Positions 23,775 through 38,700 of a stretch of DNA of 64,000 bases are shown here, one piece after another (position 1 is the first letter of the stretch; each line of letters starts with the position of its first letter). This DNA comes from Epiperipatus broadwayi (Eukaryota; Onychophora; Udeonychophora; Euonychophora; Peripatidae), in assembly GCA_028023455.1 (NCBI GenBank), contig JAQFVV010012572.1, positions 1,550,001-1,614,000 on the forward strand, read 5' to 3'. The notes beneath the pieces were generated by a model that made no database searches, was not told the DNA's origin, and saw only the letters and a program-made list of their open reading frames with translations. The position numbers and the translations under genes were made by a program.

Positions 23775-26700
23775 CTATAAAAGTAAACAATTATTATCTA
23801 AAAATAGTCATGATATATATACACAAACACACAAAAATACTGAAACATCAAAAAAAAGTTTCTGTACAATAGAATAATCAAATCTATAACATTAAGCTAA
23901 AGTAATGATTTAGAAAAATTTTAAGATAACTTTGCCTTTGAAATAACTTTGATTTTTGAATAACTCCATTTTATTAGAAAATGAATTTTATGGTTTTGAA
24001 AATTTGTAAGACTGCAATAGCAGGTTTTATGGCTAATGTTTAAGTTATATTAATATTAACTAGGATTATCTGACTTAGGAATATAATAATTCATTCATTT
24101 TTGTGACTTTATCAGTAGTTTTCTAAAACAGCTATTAATTTATGTATGACAATTTTTTTAATCAATCACATCTATCTTATTTATTTATTTGACATCTATT
24201 TACAATATTCAAAAGTCAAATTTAGTCATCATTTTCTTTTAGCATTACTTTCTTATCTGATGAATAATTAATCCACTGACAATTCTACAATTACATGATC
24301 ACCATTTCATATACTTACATATGCTGTTAATAAAAGCAGCAAACTCTCCAGATAATAGTGCCATCAAGTGCAAGCCTTTCATAATCAATGGTTGCAGGAA
24401 AGTTTGTGCATAAAATCCATATCTAGTGCCTACCATCTAATATCCCCCAAACTAGTTTATAGCTTGTAGTTTTCATCAGTAAGGAGTCTTGGATTTGAGA
24501 GCACTGTATCTAGATCTTAGGTTTAAATGCAATCATCCAGCAGCCATCTTTAACTATTTTTTTAATTCTAAAGCTAAGAGCCCTAGATGAAAACACAATA
24601 ATATTTTCAAACCAGGTTCATTTGCTTATAAAGTCATACAGATCTGAACTCAGTTCAGCAGCTATACATTTTGGTGTCTTTGGATTTTTTAAAAATCAGT
24701 TACTATTATCCTGCGGGCAGGATAGGATGCCCATAGGATAATAGTGACTGTGGTTTTTGAAAAACCTGACACCAACATGTATAGATGCCGAACTGAGTTT
24801 AGATCTATATAACTATGCAAGCAAATGAGCTTGGTTTGAAAATATTATTGTCTTTCATCTTGGCTCCTAGTTTTATAGTTAACCAAATTGATAAAAGGTG
24901 ACTGCTAGAGGGTTGTATTAAATCCTAAGATCTAGGTGCAGTGCTCTCAAATCCAAGGCTCCTCTCTGATGAAAAATACAAGCTAGAAACTAGTTTGGGG
25001 AGTAAGCACTAGATATAGACCTTCCAGCATCCATTGTTTATGAAGGCTTGCACTGAGTGGCACTATTGTATGGAGAGTTTGTTAATTCTACAATTATTTA
25101 GCTTTTTGGTTAATGAATGATTAATCTACTAATAATTCTATAATTAATTTAAGATGTTGATCTATCAGAGACAACCCATCCGTATATTAAAAAAAATTAT
25201 CTTCAATTGTTATTAATTTATAATCTAATTAATATATTAATAAGAAATAAAAATATATAATTAAATAAAGAGCAAATGTTTAATTGCTCAGAACATCATG
25301 TGACATATAAGCCTCAATCTAATGACTTTTATTTCTCAAATACATTACTGTATCATTGTGTTAAATCAGGCATAAATAAATTTATAATAAACTGCCTATA
25401 GGATTTGACATCTAAAATATCTTGTTTGCAATATAGCCTAATCAGGCATATTTAAAACATTTGGTTAGTTTAATTTATACAACTCAGAACCAAGTGACTC
25501 TTCAGTGATTTTTTTTAAAAGCTATAAGTAATAAGAAATTATTTCAAAAGTCATGACTTTGAGATAAAAATATCATGAGTTTGATGAGAGATTATGTAAA
25601 TCTCTTAATGGAAAGAGCTTTTATTCCAGATACTTTTTCAATTTTGGCAAATATACAGAAAAGCGCATCTTTTAAGCCAATAAACATCACACGACCATCA
25701 CTTCTTATGCTTGTGTATAACTGTTGTTAAAACAGACAAAACTCACTATATATATTGCCACACACAGCAAGCTAGAGTAATCAATGGATGCCAGAAGGCT
25801 TGTGCATAAAATCCCCATCTAGTGCCTACTCATCCAATATCCCCAGAGTAGTTTCTGGCTTATGGCCTTCGTCAGTGCACTGCACCTAGATCTAGGTGCA
25901 GTGCTCCAAGATCCAACGCTCCTCACTGCCGAAGGCCATAAGCCAGAAACTAGTCTGGGGATATTGGATGAGTAGGCACTAGATGGTGATTTTATGCACA
26001 AGCCTTCTGGCATCCATTGATTACTCTAGCTTGCTGTGTGTGGCAATATATATAGTGAGTTTTGCCTGTTTTAATAAAAGCACATCTTCAGAGAATGATG
26101 GTAGGGTATAAATTATTTTTCCTTTAAAAAAGAGGTGGGAACCTTTTGTACATATTCTATAGGTTTTATTTCCCCATCCCAATAGAATGGTGTCAAAAAG
26201 ATATATTTTCTGGTAGAAGATGTAAGAAGATCAATCAAAAATTAATTCTCTTGTATCATTATCATTTTCCCATAAGCATTATTATACAGATTTCTTAAGC
26301 TATGGTTAAATTAATACTTTAAAATCAGTTAACATTTTGATTAGTCTGCAGTGGATTCAATAATTGTCAATTTAATCTGAGAATTTTTTATTATTTTTAG
26401 AAACTATTATTAGTAAAAACATATTTGTTTATAAAAAGCATCCCCTCCTCGGTTTTTGGGAGATATAGCACTAATATATAAAGAAAGAACTTTCTCAGAG
26501 ATAGTGAAAATAATGAAATTAATATTTTATTGTTAAACAAGTCATATGATCAAATTTTTTTAGTAAGAGTTATTCATAACTTCATGACCACTTTTGTAGA
26601 TGTGTGCTACAACTTTTTTTTTCTTAGTAACTTTTGACTAAATTACCATTTCTGCATATTGTTTAATAGTCAACATTATTGAAATTGGAATAGTATATAG

Positions 26701-29700
26701 GGTAAATTTACAATTATTATGCTGATAATATATTATTTATTTCTCCACTTACCATTTTAGTTTCATCTGTTTACTTGTAAAAAAAGCTAACATTAGAAAT
26801 TACAACTCTTTCACTTGTATTAAATCTCCATAAAAATGAAAAATAACAAAAGAGCTGCTAATTGTTTAGTTAATACATCTTCTGAGAGATTAATTATTAA
26901 TCATTAATAATCCAGATTAGTGCTACTGAAAATTTGAAACTACTGGAAAATCATTTCTTTGAAAAAAAGATTTATCATTATTTTGGAACAGTGATTTGAA
27001 AAGATTTGATTGAGTTCTAATTTCATTAACAATATAATGTAAAAAAATATTCTATCCATAAAGTAATTTGAACACAATTTTCATCCTTCAGAAAGTAGAA
27101 AAATTATTTCATTCATTAGTATTATATACAACCTTGAGTCATGGATAATCTTTGCCTTGATTTACTTATAAAACTGATAAGATGTTTGATGAGTATACTA
27201 TGGCCATTTCACTGTAATTAAATATATATTCGGATTCATTAGAAGTACACTCTCTGCTTCATTTAGTTTCTTCTCATCTTTTTTCCATTGCCATATAATT
27301 GTATTTCTCAAATTTAGTTTATTAACTTAAATTAAATTTTTTATTTTTAATGATAATTTTTGTTTTAAATGAAAATAATTTTCTAAGCTTTTTTATTTAT
27401 TTATTTAAAAATACACAATAAGTACATAAACAGGGTTAATAGTATTCAAAGTAAATAAATAAAAAATATTAAATAAAAACCAGGAAGACAGACATAACTT
27501 AATAAGCAATCCTAACTCTAACTCATATCCATTTAAGTTAAGAATTTTCTATATAGATACTTGAATGCAAATAAATAAAAAGTATGCTAAGTCTTTTTTA
27601 TCAAAATTATTCTAAAAGTATAAAGAATAACAGAAACATTGTACAGATTAGTATTTTTACAAAAGTATGTAAGAGGATCTTGAGATTAAATGTCTGTTTA
27701 TGAAAGACAAGTAGCATGAACTATGTAAGTATGTGTATGTGCAAAATAAATGGAACATATTTTCTGGGCACTTCTTGCAAAGGATCCATATAGGATTAAA
27801 TTACACTTAAATCTGAAGATGAATTATTCAGTAGCAACAATACTTTGAAGAAAGTTGAATAAGAATTTTAATGAAGATTATAGAATATAAGATTTTGCAA
27901 TTTAGATAGTGTTGGCAGTAGAGAATGATATTTAGTGATTCCACTGTAGATAAATAACTTTCTTTATACTGCTATAAAAGACCCCTGCCAGTGAACTGAC
28001 ATGTAACTGATATATTAGATAAAATACTCAAGAGCTAAATCTTTTTTAAAAAAAAATCTTAATAAATTAATTTACATTTCTCCAGCTTTAAAGAAAAAAT
28101 ATTTTTACTATAAAAATATATATTCTAGCCCTGATGAAGAATGAAAATAATGAATAAGATTAAGTTCGAACCATCTCTAAAATGAGATTGTTATTTGCAT
28201 TAAATAACAACAGATGCATGATTTGACAACTGAGTTTAATTTTATCTATTATAATGATCATTATATGCATTCAAAGATTTTGTAATAAGCAAGCAACAAT
28301 TTTGGATGACATTAAGAATTGAATTTTCATGATGTGGTACTTTGATAAGAATAGCTTAATTTTAAAATTTATTGAGCGATAATTGATTTTAGTGCTGATT
28401 TAATTTTTCAAAGATAGAAGACAATATTTAAAATTGCTAATGGCTTAGCCTTAAACTTGGATGATTGCAACCAAAAATATTAAAGAAAGTGATAAATCCT
28501 GGGCATCTTTACTGGATGTAAATATTTTACACAAACACATGTAATTCTGTAATTAAATAATTTTATTGGTAAATTAATTGTGAATAACAAGCTCTAAGTA
28601 AATATTTCCAAAAGGCCTTAATCCTTCGGGTTTCAACATAGGGCTATGTCAATGTCTGCATAATTTTAAATATATTTTTTTTGTACGGGATTTCTAAGTA
28701 TTTGAATATAGACTGATCTCTTATTTATATTTTTAGCAATTAGATTTGTCTATCTCAATTTCAGTTTCAGTTCTGAGTTTAAGATAATTTTTTTCAATAT
28801 TTTTATTGAAAATAACGATGCATTGACACTGTTGTTAATTCTATTTTCATTTTCGTTCTTAATATTTTAAGTTATAATTGCCATTTTATTTTTTTCCAGT
28901 CACAACAATATAAATGTCTGTCATCATCATTTTCAATCAATATTAATCCATTGCAGGATAAAGGTCTCTCCAAGTTTAATCTAATTTCTTCAATCTCTAA
29001 CCTCTCTTTTCCACATCACACCACCAAACTTTATTTCATTCATGCATAGTTGCTTTCTAGATCTTTTACAATCTCTTGGAATCCAGTTTAAGATTTCAGT
29101 TGTCCATCTATTATCATCTCTTCATCTAGTCCAGCTCCATTGTCAGTAATACTGGTTTATTCTTTCATCCACGTATTTCGTTTTCAATCCCTTCTTGTTA
29201 TTCCTAACATAAATCTCTCCAACTTCATTGAGTGGTGTGAAGTTACTTTATTGCTTTTCTGTGAAATATCTCAGTCTCAGATCCATAAATAAGAACTAGT
29301 AAATCCCATTATTAAACCCTTCCTTTTCAAACACAAGCATATTTCCTTTTAATGAAAGTTTTTCTATCAAAAGCATTCCATCTAAGTTTAATTCTATAAT
29401 TAATTTTGTCCATTATGTTCCTATCTGATTATGGCTTTTGTTATTAATTTTTTTTTAATTCATTGCTGATAACTTTATTTTTTTCTTCTCCAAATCCATT
29501 GAACATTACTTTAGTTTTTTAGCATTTATTTTTAGTCCCAATTTCTTACTTTCATCTTATAACTCTAATAACATTTTCTGAAACAATTTGAAGCATTATT
29601 TGCAACATAGCATCTGAAAAATCTAGTTGATTTAAATAAACTCTATTTGCTTTGATTTTTCTAGCATTCCATTTTTATTCACAAAATAATTCTTATAAAA

Positions 29701-32700
29701 CTGCTGTAAAAAGATTAGAAGATATGGAATTACTCTGTCACAAATCCTTCTCAATGTTAATCTTAGAATTGCTATGTAATATAATCATTGCTATTGTATT
29801 ATTATAAATATTCTTCAAAATAAGAAAATATACTAGGTCTATATCTTGCTAATCCAAGGCTTAAATCACCATGGAAGTGCTTATAAAATCAAATGCCTTT
29901 TCATAATCTACAAATGCCAAGTCATATTCACTGGTCCTTTCAATAACTTCTCTCAATATTGGGATATGATCTAAAGTGCTAAATCCATTTTTAAATCCAA
30001 CTTGTTCTTTTAGTTAATAGGTTTTTTTTCTGGAAGATTTTGCAAACTAATTTTTGAAATACTTTTTCCTACAATTTTGGGTTATTAAACCACTAAACAT
30101 CACATGATCACTATCTCATACTAGCACATAATTGTTATTAAACAATTCAAAACATAGCAAAACTCTCCATACAGTAGTGCCAAATTGTGCCAACAGATCT
30201 AGGTGCAGTGCTCTCAGATCCAAGGCTCCTCACTGACGAAGGCCACAAGCCAGAAACTAGTCTGGGGATATTGGATGAGTAGGCACTAGATAGGGATTTA
30301 TGCACAAGCCTTCTGGCATCCATTGATTGCTCTTGTTGGCACAAGATAGCACTACTGTATGGAGAGTTTTGCTATGTATTGAATTGTTTAATTTTGGGTT
30401 AAGTGACCCTTTTGTCATATTCAGGGCATTTTTTTTTAAATGACAAAATACAATTAGGTTGTCTTTTTTTTTTTGGTTTTAACTGTAGTAGTTTTTTGTT
30501 TAATTTTTACTATATTATATGGCTAGTTTCTACTTGCTATTAATATCATATTTCTTGAATAGTTTAAAAGTCAAACCTATTTCTGTAAAAGTTATTTTAT
30601 TGCCAGCAATTATTGTTTGACATATGAGAAGTATTAGTTTTAAAAGAGCCTCTTTTAGAAAATTGTCATATGCTTGCCTTAATTTATTTTCTCCGTGCTA
30701 TATCATATTCCAAGATCTTTTTCTTCTTTGCTAAACATGACTTAGCTAATTCTATAAGTGCTATATTATATTCAATTTTTTTTTCCTTTTTTTGGTTTTG
30801 TACCTAAAACAGAGACACAAAATATAATGTGTTGGAAATGAATTAAAATAAAAGCTGAGTATTTTAATAAGTTCATCATAATACTGCATGTTGAAAGGTC
30901 TTGGTGGATATATTTTTCTTCTTGTTGAGTATAAAGCTTACACATTCTTAATATTATTGGCATTAAACATTTTTTTTTGATATAATATATATGTATTAGA
31001 CTAGTCAAATTTATTTAAATGTAAACATCAAATGAAAAAATATTATAATATACATGGAATGAAGAAATATCTTCCCATTCAAAAAATCTTGATATATCCA
31101 AATTTCTAATAGATAGAGATCATATCAAGGAAGATTAAGCTTTATTACATTTAGCAAAAAAAAAAAAATCTTAGCTAATAACTTAATCTGAATTAATAAT
31201 ACTTGGAAAAAATAAAGAGCAACGAACATACAAAAATAACAGCTTAAACACAAATGTCATTTCTTAAAACTATCTGCTACATATGTGAACAAATTTGTAA
31301 TAAAACAATATCTTGATTTTTTTCAAACATCTATTAATCATCATTACTATTAGATCACTGCAATAGCAGATGAATCACAAAGGGCTGCTTCAGTTAATCT
31401 TTAATTGTTAAATATGCATGAATGAATGTCACATTTGTTGCAAATGTGTACAATAGAGTGCTCTAAGAAAATAAAAACCACTCATAATAAACAACATGGC
31501 TTTAAATATTAAAGATACTTTCGAATATTGCGGAAATTAAAGATTTTATTAGAAATAATAATATGGGTAGAATGTCATTATTCAAATATCTATTATTCAA
31601 AAACTGTTAATATCCAAACAAAGTTTCAAAGGAGATCTTTAAATTTTTATAATAAATATATTAATAATTTATATACACATTTATAAACAAAATTGAAAAA
31701 ACACACACCTTCAGTAAATACCTGTTTATTTTTTCTATATTAACAAAAAGTTTGAGTTTATAAAAATAATAGAATAAAAGTTCTATTCTTGAAATCCAAA
31801 AAATTCACAAATCTAAAAAAGCCCTGCAATGAAAGATTTTAGATTTATGTTGTTTTTACCACTATTGTATAGATGTTATTTATTTATTTATTCACTTTAT
31901 GACTCTTCAATACACAGTGGACATTATTAAGACCATTACATAATGTTTAAATGTAACAATTTTTCATATTCTTATCAATTATAAGTGTATGAGATTATTA
32001 AAACAGGCAAAACTCTCCATACAGTAGTGCCACTCAATGCGAACCAGAGTAATCAATGGATGCCAGAAGGCTTGTGCATAAAATCCCTATCTAGTGCCTA
32101 CTCATCCAATATCCCCAGATTAATTTTTACCTTGTGGCTTTCATCAGTGAGGAGCCTTGGATTTGAGAGCACTGCACCAAGATCTTAGGATCTAAAGCAA
32201 CCCTCCAGCAGCCACCTTTTATCTCTACTTAATATCAAAACTATGAGAATAAAATTGAAAACACAATACAAAACTATGACAATAAAATTGAAAAACACAA
32301 TATTATTGTGTTTTCAATTTTATTCTCAAAATTTTATAGTTAAGTAGAGATAAAAAATGGCTGCTGGAGGGTTGTATTAGATCCTAAAATCTAGGTGAAG
32401 TGCTCTCAGATCCAAAGCTCCTCATTGACAAGCTAGAAACTAGTCTGGGGATATTGGATGAATAGGCATTTGATAGGGATTTTGTGCACAAGCCTTCTGG
32501 CATCCACTGATTACTCTGGCTTGCACTGAGTGGCACTACTGTATGGAGAGTTTTGCCTGTTTTAATAACAGTTATGAGTAAGCATAAGAAATGGTGATCA
32601 TGTGATGTTTATGTGAGATTGTTTATGATGTCCATATTCTTACTGCAAATATTATATAAAAATCTATATTTTTAAATTGTTAAAAAAACAACCCCACAAA

Positions 32701-35700
32701 ACATTCTTAAAGGTGTTATACAAAATAAATAAAAAATAGAAATAATATTCTTGTCATTAGTAGCTAGTTAATTAAACAAATATATTTATTGCTATCATTG
32801 GTTGTATAAAATTTTATAACCAATGACATGTTTATAGTCTCTCGTACTAATATTTATGAAAAAATATAATTTTATAAAGCATTTTGAATAACTTTTTAAG
32901 CAGATTTTATTATCGATGCTTATATAAAATACATGACGAGTATATTTTGTCATTATTCTTTTTAAGGAACAAAGATATCAAATGGTATAAAGACATAGAA
33001 GTGACCACACCTATAAAACAACTAATTTCATACAGAAATAAAAAAATAGAATTATAAATTTAACATTACGACACTAAAATATTTTGAGATAAAGCAATTA
33101 TACTTAGATTACATCTTGATTTATTTGCAGGATAAAGTTTTTACATTTTTAAATTTTATGTGCATGTGTGTTTACATGTTTAGATTTATCAAAGATTGAT
33201 TTAGTTTGCTAGAATATTTATTTAATGATATTCATTAAAAGGTTGATTTAAATTTAATTGGAATAAATATCTGAGAACTTTATAGTTTTATGATTTATTT
33301 ATTTGAAATAAATGTTTGTAATATTATTTTAAAACCCAAAAATGAAAGAGAAAAGATTGAAAAAGATTGGCTCAGTGCATTTAAGACTTTCTTATAGTTA
33401 TTTTACCATTTCAGATTAACTTGGACATTACAAATTTGTTAGAATTAAATAAATAAATTTATTAATATACATAAAAACTTATAAAAAAATTTTTTTAAAA
33501 AAATCAGTATATTTCTGTATCCTAGTAAAGCATATATATAAAGTTGTATAAGTAGAAGATATACAGACACACATTTATATGTAAATTACCATTTTGATTG
33601 CAACTTCTTGATTAGTATTAAGATAAATAGCTTTATATACACATCCAAAAGCACCTTTTCCAAGGAAATTATGAACTTGATAGTCCTAATAAAATAGAAT
33701 ATATATATATTGAAATGTGGGAACATATAATTATTTATAGTTATCAATTTATAAATAAGAAAATAAAAATTTAATACAATTATTAGTATAAAAATATATA
33801 TCCAATGATCAATTATTTTATTCTATGCATACTTAATACTCTAATACTTTTAATTATATTTTATTTAATCTATTTTACTAACATCAAATTTGGTAACACT
33901 TGAAGATATTTCTTTCCATTTTCATTTCAAAAATCCTTATTTGATTATTTTGTTCTATAAAACCCATAAATAATTTCCATCACTCTAGCTAATTACACAT
34001 AACAATATAATATATTAGTTACAGTGTGGTATAATATTTTAGCTTCTGAAAAAGTATTTTTTCGCATCATTAGGTCTAAGATCTAAACTGTTTGATATGT
34101 CAAAGAAATTGAACAATTTTATGAGAGTATTTTTTCTTGACAATCCATGCTGAATAGAGAATCAATTAAAATATCTAAATCTATTGCTCAGTAATGAGAT
34201 AAATATAATTTTCTAGAGCATTTTTTCCAAAGAATAATTCTTATAAAAATAATATGGCCAGCAATGATGAAGGCAAGATCATATCACAATTGTACTTTTT
34301 GTTTAACAGTTAAAATATATCAACACAGACCTGATCAAATTAATTGAATATGAAATCTTTACATATTAGTTAATAATAAGTAAGTACCCATTTATTGATC
34401 AATATTTAACAGTTGAATTGGCTAAGAACAATTGTGTGGGGGAAATAATCTTAAGTATACTTGTTACTTGAAAAAAAATTTAAAATTCATTTGGCATGAA
34501 TTCAAACCATTTTGTGCATATATCATAAATATTATAAAATATGATAATATATATATGTAATAATTAAATCATGATAATATTTAAGTTTTAAACACTAAAT
34601 GATAATTAAATTGCAATTTCTGTCATGTAATCATTATTAACTGTGTACAAGCATAAAATAATCGATACATTAACTCCCGCAATCCACAATTTCATATTAT
34701 CTCACAAGCACTGTAAATTTTCACATTAGCATCTGTCTGTGAAGAAAATTACTTCCTCTATTAATAAAAACAGCTTTTGTTTATCTTTTTTTTCTTATTA
34801 TTTTTTCTTTATAAAACATTTTTACTTTATTCAAAATGAATACATTGCTCATTACATTGATGCTTATGACTACTAAATACATAAAATGTTTGTGTATTCT
34901 TTATTTTGTGTTTTAACTATCATACAATAACAGATGCTTTTTAATCCTTTTTTTATGAGGATTGAGACTCACCAATGTGTGCTAATAATTTTATGTATTA
35001 CATTATTTTTATGCTTTTTATCAATATTAACATTAAAAATTATTATATAACTCATTAGATGCATTCTATATGCCAGGCATGGCCAACATATGGCCCACAA
35101 TTAAATTTTTAATATTCTCCGCATGACACACTGTTGAAATGAAATATACTTTAAACTACGATATCTAACCATTGTACAACAATGAAAGTTAAAATCTCAA
35201 CTACTCAGAAGCAGAAGCATCTTTGATTATTGGAAATCGAGATATTTAAGAAGATAGTGATACGTGGAAAAGAATTCTGCGTGTGACTAATCTAAGGTTA
35301 ACTTCCAATAATTAGTCGAATGGATTTGCGATACTTTATTTTTTAAAAAAATTCCATTATAAAGATTTACAACTTTTGTACTCTTCTGTATTCGATATGA
35401 ACTATTTGATATTTAGTGGCGATGTGAAACCCTCATTCTTGTAGGCAGTTTTCCAGTGCGCACCCAAGGTCAAGCAATTTGTTATTTTTGTCGTCAAGTG
35501 TGCTCTATCAAATGGCATTGTAGCATAGACAATAGCTGCAGTTTATAACTGAAAATGTGTCCATGCTATCTATAAAATGAAGTAATTGTTTTATTTGTGA
35601 TATAACCCCTTCAAGCCCATTCTATTAATTAAATATTGCTTCGATTGATTGCAATACAGTTTGGATATTTATACGGTACATAATTATATTTTTATTAAAA

Positions 35701-38700
35701 TATTGTATATTAAAATTTTTTTTCACTCTAGGGATGACTTCCAGAAAACGAAAAATTGATTTTGAATGCCGTATATTTAATGATGAATGGGAGTGGAAAT
35801 ATTTTTTTACTATATACAATAATAAGGTGGTTTGTCTTATTTGCAATTCAAGTGTAGCTGTTTTAAAAGAATACAACTTGAGAAGACATTTTGAAATGAA
35901 ACATGCAAGTTATGCACAAAATTTAAATGAAAAAAGCCGAAAAAAACAAGTCACAGATCTCGTAATAAAATTGACCCGGCAGCAAAATGTATTTACACAG
36001 CAAAATCAATTACAACAATCTGCTACTGAAGCAAGTTTCCTAGTAGCAAAATGGAATGTTCAATGTGGAAAACCTTTCGCCAAAGGAAAATTTATAAAAA
36101 AGTACATGTTGTATGTTTGTGATGTAATGTGTCCAGAATCTAAACATAAAATTGAAAATATAAGCCTGTCTTGGCAAACTATTGCCTGAAGAATAGAAGA
36201 TATGAATGGTAATTTAAATGATCAGTTACTGAATAATTTAGAATTGGCCCATTTTTATGCAATAGCTCTTAACGAAAGTTGCGATGTAAAGGATACTGCT
36301 CAGTTATTAATTTTTATCAGAGCTACCACTGAAGATTTTCAAATTTTGAAAAAACATTTGTTAATTGTTCCTATGAAAGACACAACAAAGGGACAAGATC
36401 TTTCTAAGAGGTTGAAAAATGTTTTTTTAAATACAATATTGACTGGAAAAAATTGGTCAATGTAACAACAGATGGATCACCAAATATGATTGGAAAAAAA
36501 TACTGGTCTCATAAGATGAATTGAAGACAAAATTTCTGAAATCGATCCAAATCATAAAATTATACCCATACATTGCATTATTCATCAACACGCATTATGC
36601 AAAAATATTTTAAAAATCGATCATGTTCCAAATGTAGTTGTGAAATTAGTGAATTTCCTTCGATCAAAAGAATTAAAACACAGGCAATTTATTGGACTCC
36701 TTGAAGAACTAAATACCAGTTATGGAGATGCAATATATCACAATAAAATCCATTGATTAAACTTGGGAAAAGTTTTAAGATGTGTGTGGGATCTTCAAGA
36801 GGAAATAAAAATATTTTTAACACTTAAAAAAAATGAGGCTTTTCCTTTGGATATTTTCACACATTTCAATGAATTAAACACATGTTTACAGGGAAACAAT
36901 TTATATACTCATGATTTAATACAAAAGTTAAAATCTTTTCAAATGAAGCTTAGTCTTTTTTCTAGAAATCTGGCTGAATGTCAATTTGATCATTTTCCAA
37001 CATTAGAGATTGTATCATTAAATATTTCAAGAGAAAAGGTTCAAGAATATAATAACAATATCCTTGCACTAATGATAGATTTCGAGCAGTGATTCAATTG
37101 CTTCAAGAAAATTGATAAAATTTTATCTATTATCTGAAATCTATTTTCTGTACATTTAGATAACATTCCTGTTGATATACAATTACAAATAATTAATTTA
37201 CAAACATCGAGAAGAGCAAGAAAATTTGTACAATTTTTATAAGCAATTGAATGATGGACAATATGGAAATTTAAAAAACTCCCCAAGGAATATTTAGTAA
37301 TCTTCAGCTCAACTTATATTTGTGAACAAATTTTTTCTTTAATGAATCTAAATAAAAGTACAAGATCAAGATTGAATGATTTACATTTAAAGGCTGTGTT
37401 AAGAATAGCTACTACAAGTATAGAACCAGATATTAAAAAAATAATAGGCGATGCAAAGACCTCAACACATCAAATTAATTTTTTTGTTAATTTGTTGTAC
37501 TAAATTACTTACATTTATTCATAAACAAATTACATAATAAAATTTTGTTTACTTAAATTAATTGTTTTTGTATTTAACACTTTTTAATTTTAATATTTCT
37601 TCCAGCCCGTGAAAAAAGTTTTTTTTCTAATGTGGCCCGTTGGCAAAAATTGTTGGCTATGCCTGCTATATGCAATACAATACTCAGAATAAACATCTTT
37701 ATTGCTTTACTATTTTTGCACTGCATGTATGATATTGAAATCCAGTTTTTATTTTCATTATTATTAACATTATTCAATTTTCTTTTAAATTTCTACATCA
37801 ATTAACTAATATATCTAACACCATCTCCTATTTCTAAATAAAGAATATCTTAAGCAAGCCATTTTGTATATCAAAACAATTTTAGAGTCAAGATGTATAT
37901 ATCCTCTTTTCTCAATGGCTTTATATAAATATTTTTCAGATTATAATTATATCCAAACATTTTATAATTTTACAATTCTCTTTCTTTATTATTCACTTTA
38001 AATTATTTAATTTATTTAAGCTTTCCTTTAATTTGCAAACATTCTTCCTTTCCATATATAACACTGCCTACATATTTAGTATATAATGCAATATTTTCCT
38101 TGTCCACTTCATTCATAATTTCTACTTGATAAAACGACAATGCACAATTACATATTTTGGATAAAAAACAGATCCATTGACTATCATTAATGCATTTTAT
38201 AATAGGCATCATTATAACTAGCAACAATATTTTCACTATAAACTTTAATACATCTATTATAAACTTTTTTTGTATATTAATTAATCATTTTGTTAATCAA
38301 TACTTTGTCAAAAATCTTTATTGATTCTTGACTATCAATAGAACTATGTAATTCTTTTACATCAAGCAAGCCATAATCTTATCTTCCTTAATTTTTATTG
38401 GTTTAATAATATTAATAAATCAAATGATAATTAATAAATTTATCATATCCTAATACATTGTGCAATAATTTATATATTTTCCCACTATCTACAAATATGT
38501 ATAATGAAGCTAGAATAAAGCAAAATTTTTAATTTATTAAAATATAAAGCTATTAAATTAAAGAGCAGAGCGCTTTCAAGAGACTACTTGCTCTCATTAT
38601 CAAACTATATATTTGCAAACACCTTAGACAAATTGTACAAGATGGATACAAATCCAAATATATAATCCTAATAAACATTTTTTCACTCTGAGAGACTCCA

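Larger units (their letters stand above)
28918..30430 (-). pseudogene. Non-LTR retrotransposon (LINE), RT to 3' end, decayed
   Basis: On the minus strand, RT fragments read [20 protein letters not shown] then a [16 protein letters not shown] box (about 30030-29875), and near the 3' end a [19 protein letters not shown]-like stretch (29165-29080). The 3' tail is GATGATGACAG at 28928-28918. This is the LINE type widespread in arthropods that ends in a 'LTYGAETWTL' domain. The palindromic-family member at 30085-30389 is inserted in it. Stops and shifts are frequent. Confidence 0.75.

Noticed and set aside
25819-26013. Open frames with a shared [29 protein letters not shown] peptide (also at 30147-30344, 31985-32188, 40783-40992, 57724-58059) as a conserved protein family
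   Set aside because: All lie in the arms of the palindromic repeat; conservation is at the DNA level, both orientations occur, and there is no consistent start.
33590-33685. Processed kinase pseudogene rather than a PLK4 exon
   Set aside because: Consensus acceptor and donor, intact frame, and in-phase partners at 46470 and 23679 indicate a real intron-containing gene.
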